Shown here: piece by piece, positions 9,148 through 17,019 of the stretch
Layout: each line of letters opens with the position of its first letter
Numbering within the stretch: position 1 is the first letter of the stretch
DNA from: Zestosphaera sp.
GTDB taxonomy: Archaea; Thermoproteota; Thermoprotei_A; Sulfolobales; NBVN01
Length of the DNA: 64,000 bases
Direction of reading: 5' to 3'
Assembly (NCBI GenBank): GCA_038727705.1
Contig: JAVYVJ010000002.1
Location: 238,012 to 302,011 of the forward strand
Translations under genes and position numbers: made by a program
Notes under the pieces: generated by a model
What the model saw: the letters and a program-made list of their open reading frames with translations, nothing else
Databases searched by the model: none
What the model was told of the DNA's origin: nothing

Positions 9148-9582
9148 ATGAAGGTAGAGTCTAAGGACATGATTATTAAAGCCAGTGGTACGAGAGTCTC
9201 CCCGACCAAGATGATCGTTAAGTGCGGGGACTATGAAGTAATAACAGACAAGCTCGGGGGTGAGGCGCCAAGTCCTATCGAGTACGTCTTAGCAGCTCTT
9301 GCAGGCTGTATAAACATAGTTGGAACCCTGGTGGCTAGGGAGCTGGGGATCAGCATCGAGGATATGAGGATAAATGTTGAAGGGGTTTTTGATCCAGCTA
9401 AATTCGCCAAAGGCACAGGCGAGAGAGCTGGCTATAAGGATATAAGAGTGGAGGTTCTAGTGAAGAGCGACGCAGACGCGGAGACCCTTAAGAAATGGTT
9501 GAAGCTAGTTGAGGATAGGTGTCCAGTGGGCGATAATCTAGTGAATATGACTCCAGTTAAATCAGAAGTGAGGAAAATATAA
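9148..9582 (+). CDS. OsmC/Ohr-family peroxiredoxin-like protein
   Basis: 144 residues from the ATG at 9148. OsmC-family proteins reduce organic hydroperoxides using two cysteines. The first lies in ALAGCINIVG at about residue 55, in the helix with the family pattern PSPIEYVLAALAGC, and the second in DRCPVGDN near 129. An open frame extends 20 codons upstream to 9088, but that stretch is not protein-like and contains the TATA-like AT run, so the later ATG (GGGGTT ribosome site) is preferred. Probably a single-gene transcript; a zone of hairpins lies between it and reverse gyrase (8893-9087). Confidence 0.85.
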   Translation: MKVESKDMIIKASGTRVSPTKMIVKCGDYEVITDKLGGEAPSPIEYVLAALAGCINIVGTLVARELGISIEDMRINVEGVFDPAKFAKGTGERAGYKDIRVEVLVKSDADAETLKKWLKLVEDRCPVGDNLVNMTPVKSEVRKI

Positions 9583-9656
9583 ACTCTAAATCACTTCAGC
9601 ACTTCAAGCAACCTCTCCGAGAGAGAACACCTTTGAGTTAAGAGCTGAATAGGTAG

Positions 9657-9730
9657 TGGGGCCGCGGGGATTTGAACCCCGGACCACGGGGACCCAAGCC
9701 CCGCATTCTACCAAGCTAAACTACGGCCCC
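9657..9730 (-). tRNA. tRNA-Pro(UGG)
   Basis: Reading the minus strand from 9730: acceptor GGGGCCG pairs with CGGCCCC (9664-9658), D-arm with the GG pair, anticodon stem CGGGG/CCCCG closing a 7-base loop CTTGGGT with anticodon TGG, and T-arm CGGGG-TTCAAAT-CCCCG. The discriminator is A (9657), and CCA is not encoded. No intron. The structure is fully paired, so the gene should be functional. No duplicated 3' end or attachment site is visible beside it. Confidence 0.97.
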
Positions 9731-9754
9731 CACAAAACAATAAGAGGACAAAGG

Positions 9755-9764
9755 AAATATAAAT
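9755..9764 (-). promoter_or_regulatory. TATA box of the tRNA-Pro gene
   Basis: On the minus strand the run ATTTATATTT is centred about 30 bases before the 5' end of the tRNA, the usual archaeal TATA distance when the transcript starts a few bases upstream of the mature tRNA. Confidence 0.6.
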
Positions 9765-10032
9765 GATGAGCGATGCTTAAAAAATACGTAAGGTAATACG
9801 AGAAAATAAGGACTAAACTCGCTGCAAGCCATGTTTAACTTCTCTTTATGTTTAATGCTGCCTCATCTCTCAAGATAGGATTTCACACCCCCAAGGTCTT
9901 AGATTAAGACCCGCAACTTTCTATAGGGCTTCATTCCTTCCGAAGCTCTTTCTTAGCTTCTAAAAAGTGGCAACGCTTAGCGAGCTCGTTGTAGGCTTGC
10001 TCTCGGTATCTATCACTCCATGCTTCGGACTT
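9765..10032. other. Gene-poor interval with an in-frame extension of the MeaB-like gene
   Basis: No standard gene. The part next to the MeaB-like gene (9934-10032, minus strand) continues the same reading frame after that gene's TGA for 33 sense codons before another TGA. The translation is rich in Arg, Lys, Glu and Ala, looks like a charged helix, and has no ATG, GTG or TTG in frame. It may be the former C-terminus cut off by a nonsense mutation, a readthrough tail, or chance. The rest (9765-9933) is AT-rich and shows only a short hairpin, GAAGC/GCTTC, at about 9942-9960. Confidence 0.35.
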
Positions 10033-10989
10033 TCAGTTGTCGGTGAGTGCGTTTATGAGTTCTTTTCTGATCTTCCCTCTCAAGTCCCGAATTGACCCTC
10101 CTCTTTTTAGGAAGTCTTCATATTCCCTGTAGAGTGTGTTTCCCGGCGCGCTAACAATTTTTAGAGCGTTGTTGATTTCCTCGCTGGCTATTAGCTGCAG
10201 TTCTAACGACCTCCTCATGACCCGTTTCGCCGTCTCAAGTCCATTAGCCTTAAGGAATTCCCAGTGTTCTTTAATGGAGCTGACTAACGGCTCTACGCTT
10301 ATCAGGCTTAGGGCGTTGGTCATGTGGACTTTCGGCGCCCACCCAACCCTCTCGGTTGAGTTGATGGCGAAGAGCACCTGACTGTATGTCAGGTTCGCGC
10401 CAGGCAGGTCGGACTTGTTGACCACGTATATGTCGCCTATCTCCATCATACCTGCCTTAATCGCCTGTATTTCGTCGCCGGCTTCAGGCATCAGGACTAC
10501 TACCACGGTATCAACGGCCTTCATGACTCTGATGTTGAACTGCCCAGCCCCGGGCGTCTCTATGATTATATTGTCGTAACCCAGGCGTTCGAAGAGCTCC
10601 ATCGTCAACACGGTCTTGAGGGGAAGCGACTCCTCCTCGCCCGTAGTCATAGATCTGATGTAGACCTCTTTCGGAACATCCTTCATCCTGACTCTATCGC
10701 CCATCACCGCGCCCCCCGTTAACGGTGATTTAGGATCTACGGCCATCACCGCAACTGATCGACCTTCGCGGGCCAGCAGCGTTGCCACAGCATTTATTAG
10801 CGTGGACTTGCCGACGCCGGCGGAGCCTGTGAACCCTATGACGTGTGATTTCTTAGGATGATACGGTATCCTGCCCAACACTTCGAGCGATGTTATGGGA
10901 TCTGTTTCTATCAAGGTTATGAGCTTGCCTACCGATGCTTTCTCCTTATGTAAGGCCCTGTTAATCAGTTCCTCCACTCCTATACTCAT
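10033..10989 (-). CDS. MeaB/ArgK-family GTPase
   Basis: 318 residues. This P-loop GTPase family chaperones adenosylcobalamin-dependent mutases, typically methylmalonyl-CoA mutase, gating cofactor loading. Walker A GSAGVGKST at residues 55-63, an Asp-Pro-Lys-Ser-Pro switch near 85-89, the ETPGAGQ motif at 144-150 (usually ETVGVGQ) and the guanine-specificity motif NKSD at 191-194 are all visible. The gene overlaps the preceding threonine synthase by ATGA, so they are translationally coupled. No mutase subunit is present in the window, so the partner must be elsewhere or different. The frame continues 33 codons past the stop (see the adjacent interval). Confidence 0.85.
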   Translation of the reverse strand: MSIGVEELINRALHKEKASVGKLITLIETDPITSLEVLGRIPYHPKKSHVIGFTGSAGVGKSTLINAVATLLAREGRSVAVMAVDPKSPLTGGAVMGDRVRMKDVPKEVYIRSMTTGEEESLPLKTVLTMELFERLGYDNIIIETPGAGQFNIRVMKAVDTVVVVLMPEAGDEIQAIKAGMMEIGDIYVVNKSDLPGANLTYSQVLFAINSTERVGWAPKVHMTNALSLISVEPLVSSIKEHWEFLKANGLETAKRVMRRSLELQLIASEEINNALKIVSAPGNTLYREYEDFLKRGGSIRDLRGKIRKELINALTDN

Positions 10990-12032
10990 ATACTCATCCC
11001 GCCTGACACGTGCTTCATCCCATTGCCCGTCACCATTACTACCACATTCCCCGATATGTGTTGCTCTCTAATCAGCTCCATCGCGGCCGCGTAGCCGTAT
11101 GCGCTCGTAGGCTCAGCCACAATGCCCTCCCTCCACAGCTCTCTCAGGTAAGGTGCGACCAGCTCGTCATCTAATACTACGTACATGCCGTCGGTCTCTT
11201 TGAGGATCTCGGCCATGTGCCGTAGGCGGGGGGCGTCCGTCAGCCTTATGCCGTCGGGCAACGTTGCCTTAGATCTGCATGTCCTGATGAGTGGTTTGCA
11301 GTACGTGATGAGTGAGTCATACCCGCATGCCTGGACAGCCACTAGCTTGGGCATGTATTTGATCATGCCGGCCTCCAGCAACTCTCTATAGCCCTTCCAG
11401 ACACCTATTAACATGGTTCCACTAGCCAGCGGAGCCACTAAGTAGTCCACATCCCTGACCTCCCTGCTTAGCTCAAGAGCCAGATCCTTCATACCTTCTA
11501 GAAAGAAGGGACTCACACGATGCCCTACATAACACCCTTCCCGATCGCTGACCGCTAGCCTGGCGGCCTCGTCCCTAGTCGGTGCCTCAACCACCTCAGC
11601 GCCTAAAGCCCTCAACATATTCCGCTTCCCTACCGGGGCGTCGTAGGGTACGTAAATCCTTGCCTTAAGCCCTGCACGGCCGGCGTAAGCGGAGTAGGAT
11701 ATGCCTGCATTGCCTGATGAATCCTCAACGATGAGGGAGCAACCCCTACCCAGAGCCTCCGAGACTGCTGTGGCAGCACCCCTGTCTTTAAAGGACCCTG
11801 TCGGATTCAGATACTCAAGCTTTAGGTAAACTCCTCCGCGGGACTTAATCAGCGGCGTCCGCCCCTCACCAAGAGACACCAACCTTAACTCCCTAGGGAT
11901 TAAGGACCCGTCCCTCTGTAAAGACTCTCTGAAATCACTTTCCACGAGTAACGGTTCCCCGCACGAACTACATCTGATTACTCCCGCCACGTAATCTGTC
12001 TGGGAGCCGCATCTCCAGCACCTTAACTTCAT
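10986..12032 (-). CDS. thrC: Threonine synthase
   Basis: 348 residues from the ATG at 12032, three bases after an in-frame TTG, with GGGAGG upstream. A PLP enzyme that converts O-phosphohomoserine to threonine in the cytosol. An N-terminal zinc ribbon (two CxxC pairs, C-W-R-C and C-S-S-C, in the first 25 residues) is typical of archaeal members. The PLP lysine sits in NPTGSFKDRG at about residue 82, and the glycine-rich phosphate loop is near 210. No other threonine pathway gene adjoins it; it is coupled only to the MeaB-like GTPase. A related threonine dehydratase or cysteate synthase is less likely given the length and zinc ribbon. Confidence 0.88.
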   Translation of the reverse strand: MKLRCWRCGSQTDYVAGVIRCSSCGEPLLVESDFRESLQRDGSLIPRELRLVSLGEGRTPLIKSRGGVYLKLEYLNPTGSFKDRGAATAVSEALGRGCSLIVEDSSGNAGISYSAYAGRAGLKARIYVPYDAPVGKRNMLRALGAEVVEAPTRDEAARLAVSDREGCYVGHRVSPFFLEGMKDLALELSREVRDVDYLVAPLASGTMLIGVWKGYRELLEAGMIKYMPKLVAVQACGYDSLITYCKPLIRTCRSKATLPDGIRLTDAPRLRHMAEILKETDGMYVVLDDELVAPYLRELWREGIVAEPTSAYGYAAAMELIREQHISGNVVVMVTGNGMKHVSGGMSI

Positions 12033-12122
12033 CAAACCTCCCCTACAAATATAGGGTGTGGGTTCTTAAAGCATGAAGTGCCTAACGTGGGGTCGGCGCG
12101 GAGTCGGTGATCGATTTAGGGG

Positions 12123-13592
12123 TCAGGCAGTGTACCGCGTCAACATCGGGAACGGGATGACTTCCTTTATGGAGGTCTGGCCTGTGAGTATCATCGTCAA
12201 CCTGTCTATCCCCAGCCCGAAGCCGCCGGCCGGCGGCATGCCGTATTCGAGGGCCTCAACGAAGTCCCAGTCATACGGGTGTGCCTCAGCATCACCTAAC
12301 TTCCTCCTCTCCTCCTCCTGCCTGAAGTACCTCTCCTGAATAATCGGGTCGTTCAGCTCGGTGAACGCGTTAGCCAGCTCCATCCCGGCTATGTAGAGCT
12401 CAAACCTCTCGGCATACTCAGGATCCATTCTGTGGGGTTTCGCAAGAAGCGAGGACGACGCGGGGAAGTCTATGACAAAGGTGGGTTGCAGCAAGTGTTG
12501 CGTGCCGACCAACCTATCGAACAGCTTAACTATGGCCCTGCCCCTGTCGTAACCTCCCGGTAAAGCCAGCCTGTACTCCGTTAGGAGCTCTTTAATCTGA
12601 TCATCACTTAGTCTTTCAACATCAACCCCTGCAAACTCTCTCAGACCATCAATCATCCTCACCCTCCTGAACGGCGGTCTCAGATCTATGTCCACGTGGG
12701 AATCGCCCACAGGATAAGACACTCTAGTCGATCCAGTGACTTTCTCTGCTACGCTACTTATCAATTCCTCGACCAGCTTCATCACGTCCTCGTAGTCGGC
12801 GTAGGCCTCATACGCCTCCATCATGGTGAATTCAGGATTGTGGTGGACGTCTATGTCCTCATTCCTGAAGTTCTTACCTATCTCGAACACCTTATTGAAC
12901 CCACCGACTAGAAACCTCTTCAAGTACAGCTCGAGTGCTATCCTCAAATACCAGTCCTCATCAAGCGCCCGCACCCTGGTTATGAAGGGCTTAGCGGCCG
13001 CACCGCCGTACACCGGCTGAAGTATGGGGGTCTCAACCTCGATGAACCCCTTCCCCCACATAAACCTCCTTATCTCAGCTATGGCGTTAAAACGCGTCTC
13101 GAAGATCCTCCTGATTTGAGGGGACATCATTAAGTCTAGGTGACGTTTCCTGTACCTGACCTCAGGGTCGAGGATCTTGTGGCCCCACTTAACCGGGGGT
13201 GATCTCAACGCCTTAACAATGAGTTGATATTCCCTAACATTGATCGTCAGCTCCCCCTTCTGAGTGTAGAATAGCTCACCCCTAACATTTACGAAATCGC
13301 CAAGATTCACATACTTCATAAACCAGTCGAGCCTCTCGTCACCCACAATGCTTGAGTTCAGCGAGAGCTGTATCCTGGAACCGTCGTCAATAAGATCCAG
13401 GAAAGCTAACCGACCATGTCTCCTGATGCTGGCCACCCTGCCGGCCGTGGACACAGTCTCACCAACCTTAGGATTGGCGATTATGTCCCTCACTGGCATA
13501 TAACCCAAACTCAGACCGTGTGGATAGGGGTTGATGCCGTTCCTGAGCAACTCCTCCCTCAAGCTAGCTCTAAAGTCCCTCTCCACACTCAT
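12123..13592 (-). CDS. lysS: Lysyl-tRNA synthetase, class II
   Basis: 489 residues, full length. Charges tRNA-Lys with lysine. An N-terminal OB-fold anticodon-binding domain spans about residues 40-140, followed by the class II catalytic core: motif 1 around the helix after residue 165, motif 2 with RNEDIDVHHNPEFT near 245-258, and motif 3 GFGLGIDRL at about 457-465. Many euryarchaea use a class I enzyme; class II is usual in many crenarchaea, so this fits the inferred lineage. ATG start. It is probably monocistronic, diverging from the membrane regulator gene across a 198-base AT-rich promoter region. Confidence 0.96.
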   Translation of the reverse strand: MSVERDFRASLREELLRNGINPYPHGLSLGYMPVRDIIANPKVGETVSTAGRVASIRRHGRLAFLDLIDDGSRIQLSLNSSIVGDERLDWFMKYVNLGDFVNVRGELFYTQKGELTINVREYQLIVKALRSPPVKWGHKILDPEVRYRKRHLDLMMSPQIRRIFETRFNAIAEIRRFMWGKGFIEVETPILQPVYGGAAAKPFITRVRALDEDWYLRIALELYLKRFLVGGFNKVFEIGKNFRNEDIDVHHNPEFTMMEAYEAYADYEDVMKLVEELISSVAEKVTGSTRVSYPVGDSHVDIDLRPPFRRVRMIDGLREFAGVDVERLSDDQIKELLTEYRLALPGGYDRGRAIVKLFDRLVGTQHLLQPTFVIDFPASSSLLAKPHRMDPEYAERFELYIAGMELANAFTELNDPIIQERYFRQEEERRKLGDAEAHPYDWDFVEALEYGMPPAGGFGLGIDRLTMILTGQTSIKEVIPFPMLTRYTA

Positions 13593-13790
13593 TAACCATT
13601 ACCTAACCTAACAACATACAAGCAACATTTAAAAGTGTTTAGATGGCCTGAACCGCACTCCGCTTCCTGCCAGCCCTCTATCAGATTTACTCGGCTCAGT
13701 CAAGACCTTACATATTCTAAACACTAATATTATTTATATTGCACACCTGACTTATTTAACTTGGAAACGCGTTCGAGTCAGGTGACTTGC

Positions 13791-14834
13791 ATGGGTGTTT
13801 GCAAAAGCAGATCCGCTGGTATGCTAGCGTCGCTCGTCATCCTAGCGTTACTGGTTGCGACAGCCCTCACGCCGAGCAGCTCTTTTAACGTGCGGTATAG
13901 GTATGTGCTTAACCCAGACGGCACGTCCTCCATCCTCGTAGTAGTTAGTAACATAGTTGACGAAAAGAGTGTGAGGATTAAGTTAGAGAGGAACTACTTA
14001 GAGAACTCCTTAATGGCTTTCTCCTCTGAGGGAATGCCCCTGCCGACCACTATAACCCCGGAGGGGGAAGTAGTGCTTGACGTAATCGGGCTCAGCAACG
14101 TTACAATTGAATACGTCGCGCGCGTGGGGGAACTGGTTAATGACGTTCAGATCAACACGCTCATATCCCCCCTAGGGCCTGCGGAGGTAGTTCTACCTCC
14201 GAATTCAGCCCTACTCTACTTCAACGGGTCTCCCCGAGTAGGAACCAGAAGCGACGCCTCCGGCAAGTACACATACGTCATCCTCGAGTTTGATAGTGGG
14301 GGGCGCTACGAGGTGAACTACTTGGCACTCTTAACCACGGAAACAAGAACCACCACGCCTCCGGTCACTCCCACTACGAAACCCGCAACACCTGCGACAA
14401 CGCCCACAGTAACCCCTACAACAATCCCACCCTCAACAACACCTGCGACAACGCCCACAGTAACCCCTACAACAATCCCACCCTCAGAGGGCGAGGGTAT
14501 AGCTAGATACGTAGTGGTGGCGCTACTCGTCATAGCCCTTCTGTCGCTAATCGTGTATTTCCTCCTCAGGAGGAGGATCACTAGCTCGTCTGTAGAGCCC
14601 CTCATCGAAACAGGTTTCGATGAGCGGGATAAAGCCATTCTTAAAGTGTTAAGTGAGAACGAGGCGTCCTTAACCGACTTGAGCAAGGCTACGAAACTCA
14701 ATAAGTCAGTTGTTTGGAGAAGGCTTGAAAGACTTAGGAGCTTGGGGTATGTTGAGAAGGGTTACTCACGAGGCATGTCAATCTACAGACTAACCCCTAA
14801 GGGGTTGAAGCTACTTAAGGAATTCTCCGAGTAG
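13791..14834 (+). CDS. Membrane-anchored winged-helix regulator with Thr/Pro linker
   Basis: 347 residues from the ATG at 13791, which has a GGTGA ribosome site seven bases upstream; a TTG ten codons earlier is less likely. Layout: signal peptide (about residues 10-32), an extracytoplasmic beta-rich domain (about 35-185), a Thr/Pro linker built from a 17-residue repeat, one membrane span (about 245-263), an Arg-rich stop, and a C-terminal winged helix (about 275-345; two helices then RLERLRSLGYV and a wing) that would lie in the cytoplasm. This is a one-component surface-sensing topology: external sensor, internal DNA-binding domain. The ligand is unknown, and no target gene is obvious; the nearby convergent DtxR-FeoA pair is only a neighbour. 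Confidence 0.75.
   Translation: MGVCKSRSAGMLASLVILALLVATALTPSSSFNVRYRYVLNPDGTSSILVVVSNIVDEKSVRIKLERNYLENSLMAFSSEGMPLPTTITPEGEVVLDVIGLSNVTIEYVARVGELVNDVQINTLISPLGPAEVVLPPNSALLYFNGSPRVGTRSDASGKYTYVILEFDSGGRYEVNYLALLTTETRTTTPPVTPTTKPATPATTPTVTPTTIPPSTTPATTPTVTPTTIPPSEGEGIARYVVVALLVIALLSLIVYFLLRRRITSSSVEPLIETGFDERDKAILKVLSENEASLTDLSKATKLNKSVVWRRLERLRSLGYVEKGYSRGMSIYRLTPKGLKLLKEFSE
14387..14488 (+). repeat. Tandem repeat, two copies of 51 bases
   Basis: Two nearly identical 51-base units (14387-14437 and 14438-14488) encode the 17-residue Thr/Pro linker repeat of the membrane-anchored regulator. Identity is complete over the first 48 bases or so. The period is a multiple of three, so copy-number change would alter only linker length. 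A shorter, diverged copy precedes it. Confidence 0.85.
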
Positions 14835-14846
14835 ACTATCCAGTAA

Positions 14847-15071
14847 TTATATTCTTTCAACCTCGATCTTCATCGCGATGCCTCTGCTTATGCCCATCTC
14901 AGTACCCCTCGCCTCCAATATAATCACTCCCCCATTGTTATGCTTGACTAGAACCTCCTCCCCCGGCAGTAGACCCATCTGCAGCAACCGCCTCACCAAC
15001 CCTCTGCCCGTATTGACCCTAACTATGCGTACCTTACACCCGCCTGGCACGTTGGACAGGGCCTCACTCAC
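14847..15071 (-). CDS. feoA: FeoA-domain protein
   Basis: 74 residues, a stand-alone SH3-like FeoA domain: the GLVRRLLQMGLLPGEEVLV segment (about residues 24-42) and the C-terminal GTEMGISRGIAMKIEV strand-turn are the family core. FeoA assists FeoB in ferrous iron uptake or acts as a small metal-sensing partner. Its start overlaps the end of the DtxR-like gene by eight bases, so the two are translationally coupled. No feoB lies in the window, leaving its transporter partner unplaced. GTG start. Confidence 0.85.
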   Translation of the reverse strand: MSEALSNVPGGCKVRIVRVNTGRGLVRRLLQMGLLPGEEVLVKHNNGGVIILEARGTEMGISRGIAMKIEVERI

Positions 15072-15714
15072 TGCAGTCCACCTCCTGAACGTATATAGCC
15101 TCCCCCTCCTGATGTGTGAAGACTGAGCTGGTTTTACGCGTACTCACTGAAATCCCCTTCGAACCGAGGCCCTCAACCCTTACCACGCACGGATATCCAC
15201 ACCCGGATCTCACCAGCTTATCCAGAACAGTGCTCAACTCCACATAGAGGTGAGTTATCTCATAACACCTACCTGGCGTGGTCTTGTTGAGCGTTAGCAC
15301 TTTATCTAAGTCCTTAACCTCACCCACTAAGGACATTAGATAACGTAGACTAGGCCTGCCTAACTTCACATATATCGCCTCAATCACCTCATCGGGAAGG
15401 TGCTCCATCCTGTGGGCCAGGTAGTGAGCCTTAATCAGATCGAAACCCAGATAGTTGGAGAGGAAGGTCTCGAGCACGGCGTGTTTTCTGAGAATCTTCT
15501 CAGCTATCCTCCTCCCGTTATCAGTTAGCCTGACGCCTCTGTAGCTACTTAAAACCACTAGACCGCCTGACTGAAGTTTCTTCATGACCTTGCTGACCGT
15601 ACCCTCCCTTATCTTGAGCTCCCTAGCTATCTGAGCGGTTCTAGCAACACCACACAACTTCTCCAGCCGGTACACAGTAAGTACGTAATCTTCAATGGAC
15701 TCGCTCAAATCCAC
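15064..15714 (-). CDS. DtxR/MntR-family metal-dependent repressor
   Basis: 216 residues. An N-terminal winged helix (about 8-62) carries the family recognition helix (REGTVSKVMKKL). The dimerisation and metal-binding region (about 65-125) has His and Glu ligands in AHRMEHLPDEV, and the C-terminal 70 residues form a FeoA/SH3-like domain. Such proteins repress metal-uptake genes when Fe or Mn is bound. A near-perfect 11-base inverted repeat lies 45 bases upstream, on the predicted promoter, which suggests autoregulation of this gene and feoA. GTG start. Which metal is sensed cannot be read from sequence. Confidence 0.87.
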   Translation of the reverse strand: MDLSESIEDYVLTVYRLEKLCGVARTAQIARELKIREGTVSKVMKKLQSGGLVVLSSYRGVRLTDNGRRIAEKILRKHAVLETFLSNYLGFDLIKAHYLAHRMEHLPDEVIEAIYVKLGRPSLRYLMSLVGEVKDLDKVLTLNKTTPGRCYEITHLYVELSTVLDKLVRSGCGYPCVVRVEGLGSKGISVSTRKTSSVFTHQEGEAIYVQEVDCSE

Positions 15715-15758
15715 AGTATTCGTTCAGCACCACCGAAATAGAACTTCGTCGGAATAAA

Positions 15759-15784
15759 TAAATTTTAGATCAGTCTAAAATTTA
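15759..15784 (-). promoter_or_regulatory. Palindromic operator candidate upstream of dtxR-feoA
   Basis: TAAATTTTAGA - TCAG - TCTAAAATTTA: two perfect 11-base arms around a 4-base spacer. The AT-rich TATA candidate of the repressor gene (minus strand, about 15750-15760) overlaps its edge. It also contains the TAG stop of the aminotransferase gene that ends at 15775, so a second role as a transcript-end hairpin is possible. Confidence 0.55.
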
Positions 15785-16881
15785 AGTCCCTTAAGGAAGT
15801 CCCTAACGAGGCGAGCTACTGAGAGAACCTCCTCATCCTTAAGACCTGGATGCATAGGGAGTGATAGGACGTGCTTAGACGCTTCAACGGAGTTCGCTAG
15901 ATCACCGCGTAAAGTCATGTGCCCTCTTAACGCAGGTTGCTCGTGTATGGGTAGAGGGTAGTGAACGCCTGTCTGCACCCCTCTACTACGTAGGTAATCG
16001 GCTAACCTGTCCCTGACCCCTGAACCGCCGTCAACCCAGACCGTGTATTGATGGTACACGTGCTTGGCGTACGGCCTCTCAACAGGAGTTCTAAGCAGAC
16101 CGATTCCAGAGAGCTCATCGTCGTATATCCTAGCTATCGCTCGCCTCCTCTCATTCATCCTGTCAAGCCTGATTAGCTGCGAGTACCCTAGGGCCGCCTG
16201 TATGTCCGTTATCCTGAAATTCCAGCCTATCACGTGATGCAGGTATTTCTCCCTCTGGCCGTGATTCCTCTGAAGTTTAACGTACTCGGCTATGGACTCA
16301 TCACCAGTAGCTACCGCACCACCCTCCCCCATAGTTAAGTTCTTAGTGGCGTAGAAACTGAACGCGGAGACCAAACCTATGCTACCTGTCTTAACCCCTT
16401 TATACTCCGCCCCATGTGACTGCGCGCAGTCCTCAATCACATGAATGCCCCTCTCCTTAGCAAGCCTAACCAGGGGATCCATATCCGCAGGGTGGCCATA
16501 GAGGTGCACGACGACGATAGCTTTGGTCTTGTCGCCTAGCCTCCTCTCCAGCCCCTCAACGTCGATGGTGTAGGTCTCCAGTTCTATGTCGGACGGCACG
16601 ACCCTGCCCCCCGCCAGAGCAACCGCTGTGGCTGTGGCGGCAAACGTGAAGTCTGGAACCACGACTTCATCACCAGGTCCAACCCCTAATGCCTTTAGAG
16701 CTAGGTAGAGTGCTACAGTCCCGTTACTAACGGTCACCGCATGCTTGACCCCCAAATACCTTGCGAACCCCTCCTCAAACATGCGTACATAGTCGCCAGC
16801 CGCCAGATTACCGCTCCTCAAGACCTTGACTACCTCCTCCACATCGCTCTCGGTTATGTAGGGGGAGTTGACCTTAATCAT
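15775..16881 (-). CDS. DegT/DnrJ/EryC1/StrS-family aminotransferase
   Basis: 368 residues from ATG 16881; the frame extends 18 codons further, but that part covers a promoter-like AT run and is not conserved-looking. These PLP enzymes transaminate nucleotide-linked keto-sugars, feeding glycan or S-layer glycosylation. Visible: TVSNGTVALYLAL (cofactor loop, about residue 60-75), the Asp-Cys-Ala-Gln-Ser-His-Gly motif (about 160), and the PLP lysine in FYATKNLTMGEGG (about 185). No sugar epimerase or glycosyltransferase is adjacent, so the substrate is open; the gene stands between DtxR and the B3/B4 gene. Confidence 0.88.
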   Translation of the reverse strand: MIKVNSPYITESDVEEVVKVLRSGNLAAGDYVRMFEEGFARYLGVKHAVTVSNGTVALYLALKALGVGPGDEVVVPDFTFAATATAVALAGGRVVPSDIELETYTIDVEGLERRLGDKTKAIVVVHLYGHPADMDPLVRLAKERGIHVIEDCAQSHGAEYKGVKTGSIGLVSAFSFYATKNLTMGEGGAVATGDESIAEYVKLQRNHGQREKYLHHVIGWNFRITDIQAALGYSQLIRLDRMNERRRAIARIYDDELSGIGLLRTPVERPYAKHVYHQYTVWVDGGSGVRDRLADYLRSRGVQTGVHYPLPIHEQPALRGHMTLRGDLANSVEASKHVLSLPMHPGLKDEEVLSVARLVRDFLKGLKF

Positions 16882-17019
16882 CCTCAAACACCAACTTAAA
16901 CTGATAAAGATTGCAAAATAAACCTGCTCTAGCATAAGTTACAGGGAGATCGTGAAGCGATGATGTTAAGACGTCCTCCGCAATGCCTTAATCCAATCCC
17001 ATGCCAGTCGAGTCCCTAT

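Noticed and set aside
9657-9900. tRNA-Pro as a possible integration site
   Set aside because: No repeated tRNA 3' end, integrase or foreign-looking genes adjoin it; the only tyrosine recombinase (XerA) lies 34 kb away and looks like the host enzyme.
9880-9940. Short GATTAAGAC... and CTTTCTATAG strings suggesting a CRISPR repeat
   Set aside because: They occur once, with no regular spacers or repeated copies, so there is no array.
16960-16975. GCGATGATGT resembling a C box
   Set aside because: No D box (CTGA) at the required distance on either side.
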